The position numbers were made by a program, and so were the translations under genes. A stretch of DNA of 64,000 nt from an uncultured Bacilli bacterium (GTDB lineage: Bacteria; Bacillota_I; Bacilli_A; RF39; UBA660). The stretch spans positions 1 through 64,000 of the forward strand of contig CATBQD010000003.1 in assembly GCA_949505625.1 (NCBI GenBank). Direction: 5' to 3'. How positions within the stretch are numbered: position 1 is the first letter of the stretch; each line of letters starts with the position of its first letter. Below, one piece after another: positions 42,865 to 52,849 of the stretch. The notes below the pieces were generated by a model, which saw only the letters and a list, made by a program, of their open reading frames with translations, had not been told where the DNA came from and did no database searches.

Positions 42865-43683
42865 ATGCCAGAATTACCAGAAGTAGAAACTGTAAAAGAA
42901 ACGTTAAAAACGCAGGTAATAGGAAAAATTATACAAGATGTTTACATTTATCATAATAATACAATCGAGTATCCAACAGTAGAAGAATTTAAAGAAAAAA
43001 TTAAAAATGAAAAGATAATTAATTTACTTAGACGTGGAAAATGGCTTATGTTTGAATTAGAACATTATTATTTGCTTAGTCATTTAAGAATGGAAGGAAA
43101 ATATTTTATTAGAGAAAATAGTGAACCTAAAATGTTACATGAACTTGTCAAGTTTCATTTTCAAGATGGAACGAGTTTACGTTATCATGACACTAGAAAA
43201 TTTGGAAAAATGCATTTGATAGAAAAAGAAAAAGTATTTGATATGAAGCCATTAAATGAATTAGGGTTAGAACCTTGGGATGAGCAGTTAACAGATATTT
43301 ATTTAAAAGAAAAATATAGTAATAAAAAAATTCCAATCAAAACGACTTTGTTAGACCAGAATATTATAACTGGAATTGGAAATATATATGCAGATGAAAT
43401 TTTATTTTTATCAAAGATTCATCCTTTAAAACCTTGCTCTAATTTAACAAAAAAGGATAGACAAAATATTATTTTAAATACAAAAACTGTATTAGAGCAT
43501 GCAATAAAATTAGGTGGTACAACGATTAGAACATTTGAATCAAGTGAAGGGGTTCATGGATTATTTCAAAATGAATTATATGTTCATGAACAAAAAATTT
43601 GTCCAACTTGTAAAAGTGAAATTTTAAAAATCAAAGTAGGGGGAAGAGGAACTTATTATTGTCCAAAATGTCAGAAAAAATAA
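42865..43683 (+). CDS. mutM: formamidopyrimidine-DNA glycosylase
   Basis: 272 residues. Catalytic N-terminus PELPEVETVKETL (Pro nucleophile after Met removal), KFGKMHLIE, helix-two-turn-helix ITGIGNIYADEILFLSKIHP and the C-terminal zinc finger CPTCKSEI ... YYCPKCQKK. Excises oxidised purines such as 8-oxoguanine. Standard length; GAGGTGAT ribosome-binding site. No coaE follows, unlike many Firmicutes. Confidence 0.96.
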   Translation: MPELPEVETVKETLKTQVIGKIIQDVYIYHNNTIEYPTVEEFKEKIKNEKIINLLRRGKWLMFELEHYYLLSHLRMEGKYFIRENSEPKMLHELVKFHFQDGTSLRYHDTRKFGKMHLIEKEKVFDMKPLNELGLEPWDEQLTDIYLKEKYSNKKIPIKTTLLDQNIITGIGNIYADEILFLSKIHPLKPCSNLTKKDRQNIILNTKTVLEHAIKLGGTTIRTFESSEGVHGLFQNELYVHEQKICPTCKSEILKIKVGGRGTYYCPKCQKK

Positions 43684-43736
43684 ATAACTAACAATTTTAT
43701 TGAATGAAAATTTGTAATTTTAGATTGGAGATAAAT

Positions 43737-44600
43737 ATGAATGTTGAATTTATAAATGATGCCTATACTGTTGATGAATTAAGATTACCAATGGTTCACT
43801 TTAAAAGTGATGAGAAAGAAATTTGTGTTATTTTTGTTCATGGGATGTGTCAAACAATTATTGATAATTATTTTGCGATTGTTTGCGGAAATATTTTAGC
43901 GAAAAATAAGATTGGATTTCTTTATGCTCATAATAGAGGATATTCTATAGAAAACGATATTTTAAAGAAAGATGGTACTTATCAAAGAGGTGGATGTATG
44001 TATGAAATCTTTGAAGATTGTTTACTTGATATCGATTTAGCAATCCAACAAGCGAAAAAATTGGGATATAAAAAAATTATTTTAATGGGACATAGTTATG
44101 GTTGTAATAAAGTAATTTATTATTACTATAAGAAAAGACCAAATATTTTGGGTCTTATATTAGCAAGCGCTCCAGATATGCTTGGAAGTCATTTTAGTGT
44201 TCAAGACGATTATAAAGATTTGTTAGAAGAAGCAGAAGAAAATATAAAAAATAATGAACCAAAGAAACTTCTTTATAAAATGATAGAAGAATATATGTAT
44301 ATGAGTTCAGGAACTTATTATAACTGGTATCATGAACATTCGAGTTTAGATAATTTGCCAGTAATTAGAAATCCAGAAAAATGGGAGCAATTTGAAAGTA
44401 TTGATGTACCAATATTAACCTTTTCTGGAGAAAATGAAACAGATAATTATTTACATTTAGATTTATTAAAAGCAAAAGCAATTAACTGTAGAAATTTTAA
44501 GTATGATTATATAAAAGGGACAAATCATTTTTATAAAGATAAGGAAAAAGAAGTTGGTAAATTGATTTTAAATTGGATAAAAGATTTTAAAATTAGTTAA
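43737..44600 (+). CDS. alpha/beta hydrolase
   Basis: 287 residues from the ATG at 43737 (TTGGAGAT). Oxyanion region CVIFVHGMCQT, nucleophile elbow ILMGHSYGCNKV (Ser), then TFSGENETDNY with an Asp candidate and GTNHFYKD with the His. Acts on ester or amide substrates; the natural substrate is unknown. No signal peptide, so cytosolic. Confidence 0.85.
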   Translation: MNVEFINDAYTVDELRLPMVHFKSDEKEICVIFVHGMCQTIIDNYFAIVCGNILAKNKIGFLYAHNRGYSIENDILKKDGTYQRGGCMYEIFEDCLLDIDLAIQQAKKLGYKKIILMGHSYGCNKVIYYYYKKRPNILGLILASAPDMLGSHFSVQDDYKDLLEEAEENIKNNEPKKLLYKMIEEYMYMSSGTYYNWYHEHSSLDNLPVIRNPEKWEQFESIDVPILTFSGENETDNYLHLDLLKAKAINCRNFKYDYIKGTNHFYKDKEKEVGKLILNWIKDFKIS

Positions 44601-44671
44601 GTTTCTCATAATGAAACGATAGATTTTTTTTCATAAATTTGATAAACTAATAATAGTATAGAAGGTAAAAT

Positions 44672-46720
44672 ATGAAAAAAAGAGGATTTACACTAATAGA
44701 ATTATTGGCAGTAATTGTGATACTTGCGATTATAGCTTTAATTTCGGTACCAATTATTTTAAATATACTTGAAAAAAGTAGAAAAGAAGCATTTCGTGAT
44801 ACTGTTTATCATGTGATTGAGGCAATAGAACTAGATGCCATGTTAAATGAACGAACATTACCTTTTTCTTATGTAGTAGCTAACAATGAAATTATACCTA
44901 ATGTATCTATGAGTGGGAAAATAAATGCCTATGGAGAAGTTTTAATTGATAGTGATGGAAAAGCAAAAGTAGAATTAGATAATGGAACATGGTGTGCCAG
45001 AAAAGGTGTTAATGATTCAAAAGTTATGTTATCCTCTTCTCCATGTACAGATAATCCAATTATTATTGGAAGTTTAATGGTAGAAATAAAGTGGGGAGAA
45101 GGACTACTTGTAACTTCAACAGCGACGTCTAAAACTTCTACCATTACAAATTATGAATTCAAAATAAAAAAAGATGATGCTATAGTAGAATCTTATAGTT
45201 CTAGTGAAAACGAACACTTATTTTCATTTGAACATTTATCAAATAATGAACAATATACAATTGAAGTTGAAGTAGAAGATAATATCGGACATATAGCAAA
45301 TACTAGTGTTTCATATGATTTTTCTTATGAGCCGGTTGTTACTAGATATGTGATTGTAGAAGTATTTGAACATTTAGATGGAAATGGGGCTGTTATTAAT
45401 GAATTAGAATTTTTAGATGTAAATAATCAAAAATTAAATTATACAGTAGAGAATGTATATGATAGTACCACTAGTGGAAATCCATTTTATTGGACAAGCA
45501 CATCTTATTGGAGTAAAGCAAATCTAAATGATGGAAAATACTCTTATACTACGAATGGTGATGGAGGAAGTACTAGTACATTATTTCTTTATAATTCAAA
45601 TATGACGAATAAATGGGCTAGATTTTTAGTTGATTTTGGAGAAGCCAAAGAAATAAAAACGATTCATTTATGGACAGGTGGAAATGATAAAAGACAACCA
45701 AAAAATATTAAAATGTATCAGTATCCATTAGAGATAAATGCTTCTTTTGATTCTACTTATATTGAAAATAGAGATGACTCATTATCTTGTATTTATGATA
45801 AAAATTTTACCACAGTTTATACTACTCCAACAAAAGATACCAATTATTTTGTTTATCCAAAGGACACAAAAAATCCAGTTATTAATGATATTAAAGTAAC
45901 TAGAAATTTAAATATATTACAGGTTAGAGCGGATGTTACTGACCCATACTATTCTTCTGGAATGAAGCAATATCGTTTTGCTCTCGTAAAAGATAATGGG
46001 AATTTAGCGTTCAATCAAGTTCCATGGGGTGAAGTAATCAAATCAGAAACAATGGAATATGATTTATCTATGCTAGAGGAAAGTACTTATTATATTTATG
46101 TAGAAGCTATGGATAATGCATCCAATACTTCTTACAAAATATCTAAAGCATATCAATTTACAAAAAAAGATGTAACAAGTAGATATTTAATTATGGAAGT
46201 ATATGACCACTTTAGTAGTAACGGAACAGTTGTAACAGAACTAGAATTTTATAATGCTTCTGACCAAAAGATTACTTATGATATTCCAAAGGTATATGAT
46301 AAAGCAAGAAATGGAGTACCATTTTATTGGACTAGTTCAGCATGGCCTAAAATTCGTTTGTATGATGGAAATATTTCTTATACTTCTAACAGTTCTGGAG
46401 GAGCATCGAGTACAATTTTTAATTATTCATCGTCAGCTGGGCAAGGAATGTGGACAAGAGCTTTAGTTGATTTTAGTTCTATACAAAATTTAAAAGATAT
46501 TAAAATATGGTTAGGAGGACCAGAAGGAAGAACTCCAAAAGAAGTGCATTTTTATGTAAGTGAAAGTACAGATGTTGATACAATATATGAGAAAAATATC
46601 AAAGTAAGAGAAAATGATTCTCTAATAGAAGTTACTAATTTTATTATGTCAAGCGATATAAAGCCTGTTACTATGTTTGAAAGAAAAAATGTTATGATTT
46701 ATACATTCCAACCAAAATAA
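44672..46720 (+). CDS. pilin-type surface protein with discoidin-like repeats
   Basis: 682 residues. Type IV prepilin N-terminus KKRGFTLIELLAVIVILAII with the Gly-Phe cleavage site and Glu5, then a globular pilin part with a Cys pair (WCARKG ... SPCTDNP). An Fn3-like segment follows (~130-225). Two copies of a discoidin/F5-8C-like domain share ELEF, NPFYWTS/VPFYWTS and ARFLVDFGEAKEIKTIHLW / TRALVDFSSIQNLKDIKIW (~230-350 and ~500-630), separated by a second Ig/Fn3-like unit. Probably displayed through a type IV pilus-like assembly system and used in binding, which is inference. Confidence 0.85.
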   Translation: MKKRGFTLIELLAVIVILAIIALISVPIILNILEKSRKEAFRDTVYHVIEAIELDAMLNERTLPFSYVVANNEIIPNVSMSGKINAYGEVLIDSDGKAKVELDNGTWCARKGVNDSKVMLSSSPCTDNPIIIGSLMVEIKWGEGLLVTSTATSKTSTITNYEFKIKKDDAIVESYSSSENEHLFSFEHLSNNEQYTIEVEVEDNIGHIANTSVSYDFSYEPVVTRYVIVEVFEHLDGNGAVINELEFLDVNNQKLNYTVENVYDSTTSGNPFYWTSTSYWSKANLNDGKYSYTTNGDGGSTSTLFLYNSNMTNKWARFLVDFGEAKEIKTIHLWTGGNDKRQPKNIKMYQYPLEINASFDSTYIENRDDSLSCIYDKNFTTVYTTPTKDTNYFVYPKDTKNPVINDIKVTRNLNILQVRADVTDPYYSSGMKQYRFALVKDNGNLAFNQVPWGEVIKSETMEYDLSMLEESTYYIYVEAMDNASNTSYKISKAYQFTKKDVTSRYLIMEVYDHFSSNGTVVTELEFYNASDQKITYDIPKVYDKARNGVPFYWTSSAWPKIRLYDGNISYTSNSSGGASSTIFNYSSSAGQGMWTRALVDFSSIQNLKDIKIWLGGPEGRTPKEVHFYVSESTDVDTIYEKNIKVRENDSLIEVTNFIMSSDIKPVTMFERKNVMIYTFQPK

Positions 46721-46726
46721 TTGTGT

Positions 46727-46751
46727 GAGACTTTTATAAGTCTCTTTTTTG
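46727..46751 (+). terminator. rho-independent terminator
   Basis: GAGACTT-TTAT-AAGTCTC then T6. Confidence 0.9.
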
Positions 46752-46818
46752 TAATTTAAAAGTGAACTTTTCATATGATATGATTGGAAATCTTGAACGA
46801 AAAAATGTAAAAAAACTA

Positions 46819-46847
46819 TTGATTTATAACGAAAATCATAGTAAAAT
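46819..46847 (+). promoter_or_regulatory. pyk promoter
   Basis: TTGATT, 17 bases, TAAAAT. The AAAAAGGAAG ribosome-binding site follows about 20 bases later. Confidence 0.72.
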
Positions 46848-46883
46848 GTTATTCGTTCGCATAAAAAGGAAGTGTTGTTTTAT

Positions 46884-48314
46884 ATGAAAAAAATAGAAAA
46901 AAGACTTAAAAAAACAAAAATTATTTGTAGTATTGGTCCAGCTAGTGTGAAGCCAGATGTTATGGAACAAATGGTATTATCTGGAATGAATGTAGCACGA
47001 ATTAATTTTTCTCATGCTACAATAGAAGAAAGAGAAGCAGTAGTAGCCTCTGTAAAAGAAGTACGTAAAAGAACAGGAGCAAATGTAGCGATTCTTTATG
47101 ATACTAAAGGACCAGATTTTAGAACTGGTTTAGCTCCTGAAGAAGGAATTGAATTAGTTGAAGGAGAAACTATCCGTATTGTAAAAGAAGAAGTGATGGG
47201 AGATGCAACTAGAATTACAGTTAATTATAAAGAAGCTTTATCTTCTATCCATGTAGGTAATATTGTACTTTTGGAAGATGGTTTAATGAAACTAGAAGTA
47301 GTTTCAGAAGAAGCAGATGGAATTACTTGTAAAATTATTAATGGTGGACTTTTAAAATCAAGAAAAGGAGTCAATGTTCCTGGAGTAGAATTAGGCGTAC
47401 CATTCTTGAGTGAACAAGATAGGGAAGATATTATTTATGCATGTCTTCATGAAGGCGATTTCTTAGCAATTTCTTTTGTAAGTTCAAAAGAAGATATATT
47501 AGAAGTTCGCGAAATATTGAAAGAGTACCATAGAGAGGATATGCAAATAATTTCTAAAGTAGAAAGTCATACTGCGATTTCTAATTTGGATGATATTGTT
47601 GAATATTCTGATGGTGTTATGGTGGCACGTGGAGATTTAGGAGTAGAAGTACCAATGGCAGAACTTCCAATTCTTCAAAAATTAATGGTAGAAAAATGTA
47701 GAGAATATGGAAAAATCTGTATTGTAGCAACTGAAATGTTGGCTTCTATGTATACAAATGCAAGACCAACAAGAGCAGAAGTATCTGATATTGCAAATGC
47801 AGTATTAGATGGAACAGATGCAGTTATGTTATCTGGAGAAACAACAATTGGTAAATATCCAGTAGAAGCAGTTAGTTATATGGCTGAAACTTGTTTAGAA
47901 GCAGAAAAAGCTTATGACTATGATTATTTATTTGATTCAAAAAGAAAGGTTGATGTAACAGAAGTTATTGCCAAAGGTGTTGTAGAAAGTGCGAATTTGT
48001 TAAATTCAAAAATTATTGTAGCAGCAACAATGACTGGTTATACTGCACGTAAAATTAGTAACTTAAGACCAGACTCTGTTATTTTAGCTGGATGTCCAAA
48101 TGAAAAAGCGGCTTATTCAGTAGCGCTTAACTGGGGAGTATATCCAGTTTCTATTCCAGAACTTAATAAAACAGAAGAAGTAATTATGGCATGTAAAGAA
48201 AAGGCCATTGAATTTATGGAACTAGAAAAAGGTGAAGCAATTATCATTACAGGTGGATTTCCATCTAAACAAACTCAACATACAAATTTATTAAGAGTAG
48301 AAGTAGTTGACTAA
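46884..48314 (+). CDS. pyk: pyruvate kinase
   Basis: 476 residues from the ATG at 46884. KKTKIICSIGPASVKPDVM, INFSHA, YDTKGPDFRTG, FVSSKEDILEVREILK, SKVESHTAI, VMVARGDLGVEVP and VATEMLASM are the standard pyruvate kinase motifs; a C-terminal domain ends in RVEVVD. Makes pyruvate and ATP from PEP and ADP. Lacks the C-terminal PEP-utiliser domain seen in Bacillus Pyk. An upstream in-frame TTG at 46872 is too close to the ribosome-binding site. Confidence 0.97.
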   Translation: MKKIEKRLKKTKIICSIGPASVKPDVMEQMVLSGMNVARINFSHATIEEREAVVASVKEVRKRTGANVAILYDTKGPDFRTGLAPEEGIELVEGETIRIVKEEVMGDATRITVNYKEALSSIHVGNIVLLEDGLMKLEVVSEEADGITCKIINGGLLKSRKGVNVPGVELGVPFLSEQDREDIIYACLHEGDFLAISFVSSKEDILEVREILKEYHREDMQIISKVESHTAISNLDDIVEYSDGVMVARGDLGVEVPMAELPILQKLMVEKCREYGKICIVATEMLASMYTNARPTRAEVSDIANAVLDGTDAVMLSGETTIGKYPVEAVSYMAETCLEAEKAYDYDYLFDSKRKVDVTEVIAKGVVESANLLNSKIIVAATMTGYTARKISNLRPDSVILAGCPNEKAAYSVALNWGVYPVSIPELNKTEEVIMACKEKAIEFMELEKGEAIIITGGFPSKQTQHTNLLRVEVVD

Positions 48315-48330
48315 TTACTTCTTTTTTTTT
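48300..48330 (+). terminator. pyk terminator overlapping the next promoter
   Basis: GAAGTA / TACTTC stem with a 10-nt loop and nine T. The stem includes the pyk stop codon and the loop holds the -35 box of the next promoter. Confidence 0.75.
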
Positions 48331-48335
48331 ATAAT
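48307..48335 (+). promoter_or_regulatory. promoter of the small pilin-like gene
   Basis: TTGACT, 17 bases, TATAAT. The -35 overlaps the pyk stop codon and the spacer is the T-run of the pyk terminator. Confidence 0.82.
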
Positions 48336-48362
48336 GTTAATAGTAGAAAAGTGAGTGAGCGT

Positions 48363-48746
48363 ATGAAAAAGAATGGCTTTACATTAGTAGAATTATTAGG
48401 GGTTATTATTGTAATAGTAGCATTATCCTTAGTTGTCTTCCCATTGGTTATAAATGGTTTTAAGAGAAATAAGAAAGAAGTTAGTGCAATAACAAAGAGA
48501 TTGATAGAAGATGCAGCCATAACTTATATGGATAAGAATCCTAATATGTATGAAAAGGTGGAAGGAAATGTTTATTGTGTTTCTTTATCACAAATTGTGA
48601 ATTCTGGTAATTTGTCTAGTCCTATAACTGATCCATCAACGGGACACGATATTCCAATTTCTCATAAAATAAAAGTGATAATAGAAAATAGACAGTATGT
48701 ACCATCTTATATAGCAGATAGTAGTTGTGTGGAATCAAGGTCATAA
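48363..48746 (+). CDS. type IV pilin-like protein
   Basis: 127 residues from the ATG at 48363. N-terminus KKNGFTLVELLGVIIVIVAL is a complete prepilin signal with Glu5. A helical stalk (NKKEVSAITKRLIEDAAITYMD) and a small head with two Cys (YCVSLSQ, SSCVESRS) follow. A minor or major pilin/pseudopilin of a type IV or com-like system is likely; no assembly gene is in the window. A GTG at 48351 is an alternative but adds residues before the pilin signal. Confidence 0.83.
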   Translation: MKKNGFTLVELLGVIIVIVALSLVVFPLVINGFKRNKKEVSAITKRLIEDAAITYMDKNPNMYEKVEGNVYCVSLSQIVNSGNLSSPITDPSTGHDIPISHKIKVIIENRQYVPSYIADSSCVESRS

Positions 48747-48759
48747 TCTTGATTTTTTT
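48733..48759 (+). terminator. rho-independent terminator
   Basis: AATCAAG / CTTGATT with an 8-nt loop and T tail. It overlaps the pilin stop codon. Confidence 0.85.
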
Positions 48760-48804
48760 CTTTTGTGAAAAAAATGTGTTATAATATTGGGCAGAAGGTG
48801 ACGT

Positions 48805-50310
48805 ATGAAAAGAAGTCAAGTTTTAATTATATTATTTTTATTTTTAGTGATGTTTCTATTTAATATTAATAAATATGTTTCTAGTAGTGTTATTTTTTAT
48901 TTAATTGTAAATGGAATTTCTATTTTAACTGCATTTGGAATTATGTTTGGTAATAAGAAAATTGAATCAAAAATAGCTTGGGCAATATTGGTTTTATTTG
49001 TTCCAATTGTAGGAGTATTATTTTATATTATTTTAGGAATTGAATATAATCGTTTTACTAAATTTGATCCTAAAGTAGATGTGGATAAAGTAATTTCTAG
49101 AGTGTTACAAGAAGATATTGAAGATACAAAAAAGTTTGAAGAAAAATTAGGGGAATGGAAAAAATTAGTTCATTATATTGAAAATGTAGGGGACTTTCCA
49201 CTTCATCTAAATACAAAATCGAGGATATTAACTAACGGTCCAGAGAAATTTAATTGTTTAAAAGAGGAACTTAAAAAAGCAAAACAATTTATTCATTTAG
49301 AATACTTTATATTAAAAGAAGGAGAATTATTAAATGAAATTACTGAAATATTGAAAGAAAAAGCAACAGAAGGAGTCAAAATAAAACTTTTATATGATGA
49401 TTTTGGTTGTGTCGATTTATCAAATCATTATCTTCAAGAACTTCATGATTTTGGTATAGAAACAGCATGTTTTAATAAGATAGATTTTAGACTTTTTAGA
49501 CCAAGTGTGAATTATAGAAATCATAGAAAAATTGTTGTTATTGATAATAAAGTAGCTTTTACAGGTGGAATTAATATAGGAGATGAGTACATACACAAGG
49601 ATTCTTATTACGGTTTTTGGAGAGACACTCACATTATGATTGAAGGAAATGCAGCAAGGGAATTAAATGCGATTTTTATTAAGGATTGGTATCATACAAC
49701 AAGTGAACTGTTATTAGAACCTGAATATACCGAATATCATCCTATTAAAAATAAACATAGTGCATATCAAATATTAGCTGATGGTCCAGATACAAAAATG
49801 GAGTTAATCAAAGATTGCTTTTTTAAGATGATTATGTTGGCTAAAAAAAGAATATGGTTAATGACTCCTTATTTAATTCCAAATTCAGAATTGATTATGG
49901 CGCTTAGAGTAGCTGCAATGTCTGGAATCGATGTTCGAATATTAGTTCCAGGAAAATATGATAAGGGTAAGAAAATGGTCTATCGTGCAACAGAAGCGTA
50001 TTTTAGTGAACTGTTAGAGGCAGGGGTAAAGATATATACATATAGTGATTTGTTTATGCATAGCAAGGTTTTGATTATTGATGATGAGATTGCTAGCATT
50101 GGAACTGTCAACTTTGACTATCGTAGTTTTGGGCTACATTTTGAGGATACTGTCATTTTATATGGCGACCCAAGTATAAAAAAATTGATAAAAGATTTTG
50201 AGGATGATTTGTTAGTTAGCAAATGTGTCATATTAGAAGAATGGAAGAAAAGAAGACAAGGGCAAAAGATGATTGAATCATTGATGAGAATATTCTCTCC
50301 ACTTTTGTAA
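48805..50310 (+). CDS. cls: cardiolipin synthase
   Basis: 501 residues. Two N-terminal TM segments (~5-75), then two PLD-type active sites: HRKIVVIDNKVAFTGGINIGDEY (~239) and HSKVLIIDDEIASIGTVNFDYRSF (~418), each HxK(x)4D. Condenses phosphatidylglycerol to cardiolipin in the membrane. The normal SLMRIFSPLL C-terminus is intact. An extended -10 (TGTTATAAT) at 48777-48785 precedes the ATG. Confidence 0.95.
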   Translation: MKRSQVLIILFLFLVMFLFNINKYVSSSVIFYLIVNGISILTAFGIMFGNKKIESKIAWAILVLFVPIVGVLFYIILGIEYNRFTKFDPKVDVDKVISRVLQEDIEDTKKFEEKLGEWKKLVHYIENVGDFPLHLNTKSRILTNGPEKFNCLKEELKKAKQFIHLEYFILKEGELLNEITEILKEKATEGVKIKLLYDDFGCVDLSNHYLQELHDFGIETACFNKIDFRLFRPSVNYRNHRKIVVIDNKVAFTGGINIGDEYIHKDSYYGFWRDTHIMIEGNAARELNAIFIKDWYHTTSELLLEPEYTEYHPIKNKHSAYQILADGPDTKMELIKDCFFKMIMLAKKRIWLMTPYLIPNSELIMALRVAAMSGIDVRILVPGKYDKGKKMVYRATEAYFSELLEAGVKIYTYSDLFMHSKVLIIDDEIASIGTVNFDYRSFGLHFEDTVILYGDPSIKKLIKDFEDDLLVSKCVILEEWKKRRQGQKMIESLMRIFSPLL

Positions 50311-50477
50311 AGATTTATGGAAGTTTATATGCTAAAAACAAAACAATTTATACAAAAGAATATTTTTATATTTATTTAAATAGTTCTAGTGCTTTTATAG
50401 TCAAAAAGGCAGAGATAGAAGAAAATGATGGAGAACAATTAAGTGGATTATTAAAAGAAAAAATAAAAAGAAAATAG
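50277..50477 (+). pseudogene. remnant of a YcxB-like protein C-terminus
   Basis: A frame with no start codon is open from 50277 to a TAG at 50475-50477, overlapping the end of cls in another frame. It reads VKIYGSLYAKNKTIYTKEYF then YIYLNSSSAFIVKKAEIE and ends EQLSGLLKEKIKRK. This resembles the C-terminal part of YcxB-like membrane proteins (yiyl...AfiipK...F...l+ek). The N-terminal TM region and start are missing, so it is read as a decayed fragment. The match is from memory and short. Confidence 0.42.
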
Positions 50478-50500
50478 CCTATAAAAACTATTTTTCTTTT
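50471..50500. terminator. bidirectional terminator between cls and clpP
   Basis: AAAATAG / CTATTTT stem with a 10-nt loop, A-rich on one side and T-rich on the other. clpP ends inside it. Confidence 0.72.
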
Positions 50501-51069
50501 TCTAGAATTTTATCAATAATACCATAATCTAATGCTTCATTAGCAGAGAGGAAGTAGTCTCTTTCTGTATCTGCTTCAACTGTTTTTAAATCTTTGCCAG
50601 TATTTCTTGATAGAATATGATTTAATTTTTCTCTTAGTTTTAAAATTCGTTCTGCTGCAATCTTAATTTCGGTTGCTTGTCCTTGAGCTCCACCAAGAGG
50701 TTGGTGAATCATTACTTCGCTATTTGGAAGACAATATCTTTTTCCTTTTGCACCACTAGAAAGTAAGAATGCTGCCATACTTGCACTCATTCCAAGGCAA
50801 ATAGTAGAAACATCACTTTCAATAAAATTCATAGTATCATAAATCGCCATACCTGCAGTAACGCTTCCTCCTGGTGAATTAATATAAATACTGATATCAT
50901 TATGATTTAAGGAATCTAGATATAATAATTCTGCAACTATTGCATTTGCGCTGTCATCATCAATTTCACCACTAAGAACAATAATGCGATCTTTTAATAA
51001 TCTAGAATAAATATCATAAACTCTTTCACCATTGCTACTTCTTTCTACTACAGTAGGTATTAGTCCCAT
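50488..51069 (-). CDS. clpP: ATP-dependent Clp protease proteolytic subunit
   Basis: 193 residues from the ATG at 51069 with a perfect AGGAGG 6 bases upstream; the frame extends further upstream but that part is non-coding. [45 protein letters not shown] (catalytic Ser), [16 protein letters not shown] (catalytic His) and [19 protein letters not shown] (Asp region) are intact. Forms the tetradecameric protease with ClpX/ClpC. Confidence 0.96.
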   Translation of the reverse strand: MGLIPTVVERSSNGERVYDIYSRLLKDRIIVLSGEIDDDSANAIVAELLYLDSLNHNDISIYINSPGGSVTAGMAIYDTMNFIESDVSTICLGMSASMAAFLLSSGAKGKRYCLPNSEVMIHQPLGGAQGQATEIKIAAERILKLREKLNHILSRNTGKDLKTVEADTERDYFLSANEALDYGIIDKILEKEK

Positions 51070-51127
51070 AAAATTCCTCCTCTTTAATATTGTAGACTTT
51101 AAAAACATAAAATATACAATAAAAGAT

Positions 51128-51156
51128 GTGACAAAATATCTATTTTTTGGTAAAAT
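51128..51156 (+). promoter_or_regulatory. promoter of the nucleoside kinase gene
   Basis: GTGACA, 17 bases, TAAAAT, divergent from clpP. Confidence 0.68.
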
Positions 51157-51181
51157 GGAGATATAGAATAAGAGGGATAGG

Positions 51182-52840
51182 ATGGAAAAAGTGATTAAGG
51201 TCAATTATCAAAATAAAGAAATTAAGGAATTTATTAATGAAACAACGCTATTGGAAATTAGTGAGAATTTTAAAAAATATTATAATTATCCAATATTGAT
51301 TGCTAATGTAAATAATGATTTGGTTGAACTAAGTGAAAAAGTAACGGGAAAATGCAAAGTTGATTTTTATGATCGCAGTAGTATAGTAGGAAGGTCTGTC
51401 TATGAAAGAAGTGCTTGTTTTATGCTTATAGTAGCAACAAGAAAAGTGCTTGGCGAAGTAGCTGAAGTTTTTGTAGAGCATTCTATGGACAATGGTATTT
51501 TCTGTAGAGTAAAAGGTGTAGAGTTTGATAAACCTGTCATGAAGAAAATTGAAGAAACAATGAGAGAATTGACAAAACAGAATCTTCATTTTTCTAAAGT
51601 TTCTGTTGCTAGAATTGATGCTATTAATTATTTTAAGAAGAAACGTCAAACAGATAAAGTTAGAGTGTTAAAATATATTAGTAATACTTATGTAAATTTA
51701 TATCGCTTAGACGACGTTTATGATTATTTTTTTGGTGAGATGGCATATAGTACAGGTCAAATTGATGAATTTAAATTGACATTCATTAAAGATAATGGAT
51801 TTATTTTGAGTTTACCAACAATTGCTAATCCAGAATGTACATTAGATTACGTACACCATTCAAATGTATTTAATAGTTTTCTAAAGTATACAGAATGGGG
51901 AAATACAGTTGGAATTAGTGATGCAGCAGATTTAAATGAAATTGTTTCAAAAGGAAATTATAATGAAGTAATACGTCTTTCAGAAGCATATTATGAAAGT
52001 CAGCTCACTAGAATTGCTGATAAAATTTATGACAATAAGAAAGATATTAAAATGGTATTGCTAGCGGGTCCATCTTCAAGTGGAAAAACAACAACTGCTA
52101 AAAAACTATGTGTTTATCTACAGAGTAAAGGATTTAAAACCCATACAATTTCGATTGATGATTATTTTTTATCACGTGAAGACACTCCTAAAAATGAATT
52201 TGGAGAATATGACTTTGAATCTATTCGTGCAATTGATACCAATCTATTTAATAAGCATTTAACCAAATTATTGGTAGGAGAGAAAGTATTATTGCCAGAG
52301 TATAATTTTATTACAGGAAAAAAGGAATTTCATAAAAATTATTTGCAATTAGGAGAAAATGATATTTTAGTAATTGAAGGTCTACATGCACTTAATGATG
52401 AACTTACTATGGCAATTGATAGAAGAAATAAGTATAAAATATTTATTAGTCCACTTACTCAATTAAATGTAGATCATCATAATAGAATTCATACAAGTGA
52501 TACTAGAAAGTTAAGAAGAATTATTCGTGATAACAAGTATCGGGGATATAGTGCTTCTGAAACTTTAAAAATGTGGAGAAATATTAGTGATGGAGAATTT
52601 AAATGGATATATCCATTTCAAGATGATACAGATTCTATTATAAATTCCGCTTTTGTTTATGAATTGGGAGTTTTAAAAACTTACGCAGAACCATTACTAT
52701 TTTCTGTTGAAGAAACAGATGAAATGTATCCAGAAGCAATTCGTTTAATTAATTTCCTACGAAATTTTTTACCTATTCCTAGTGATGAAGTACCAAAGGA
52801 TTCCGTTCTTCGTGAATTTATAGGAGGAAGTGGCTTTTAA
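51182..52840 (+). CDS. uridine kinase-like nucleoside kinase with TGS/SAD N-terminus
   Basis: 552 residues. Residues ~1-60 resemble a TGS domain and ~60-260 a threonyl-tRNA synthetase-like second additional domain ([27 protein letters not shown]). Then comes a P-loop kinase: [14 protein letters not shown] (~297-310), [24 protein letters not shown] and [15 protein letters not shown]. Phosphorylates a nucleoside, probably uridine or cytidine. This fused form is common in Firmicutes and Bacteroidetes. GGGATAGG ribosome-binding site. Confidence 0.9.
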   Translation: MEKVIKVNYQNKEIKEFINETTLLEISENFKKYYNYPILIANVNNDLVELSEKVTGKCKVDFYDRSSIVGRSVYERSACFMLIVATRKVLGEVAEVFVEHSMDNGIFCRVKGVEFDKPVMKKIEETMRELTKQNLHFSKVSVARIDAINYFKKKRQTDKVRVLKYISNTYVNLYRLDDVYDYFFGEMAYSTGQIDEFKLTFIKDNGFILSLPTIANPECTLDYVHHSNVFNSFLKYTEWGNTVGISDAADLNEIVSKGNYNEVIRLSEAYYESQLTRIADKIYDNKKDIKMVLLAGPSSSGKTTTAKKLCVYLQSKGFKTHTISIDDYFLSREDTPKNEFGEYDFESIRAIDTNLFNKHLTKLLVGEKVLLPEYNFITGKKEFHKNYLQLGENDILVIEGLHALNDELTMAIDRRNKYKIFISPLTQLNVDHHNRIHTSDTRKLRRIIRDNKYRGYSASETLKMWRNISDGEFKWIYPFQDDTDSIINSAFVYELGVLKTYAEPLLFSVEETDEMYPEAIRLINFLRNFLPIPSDEVPKDSVLREFIGGSGF

Positions 52841-52849
52841 AAGGCAATT

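Noticed and set aside
51070-51204. 45-residue N-terminal extension of ClpP
   Set aside because: The extension lies in the promoter region shared with the divergent kinase gene; AGGAGG precedes the ATG at 51069, which gives the conserved ClpP start.
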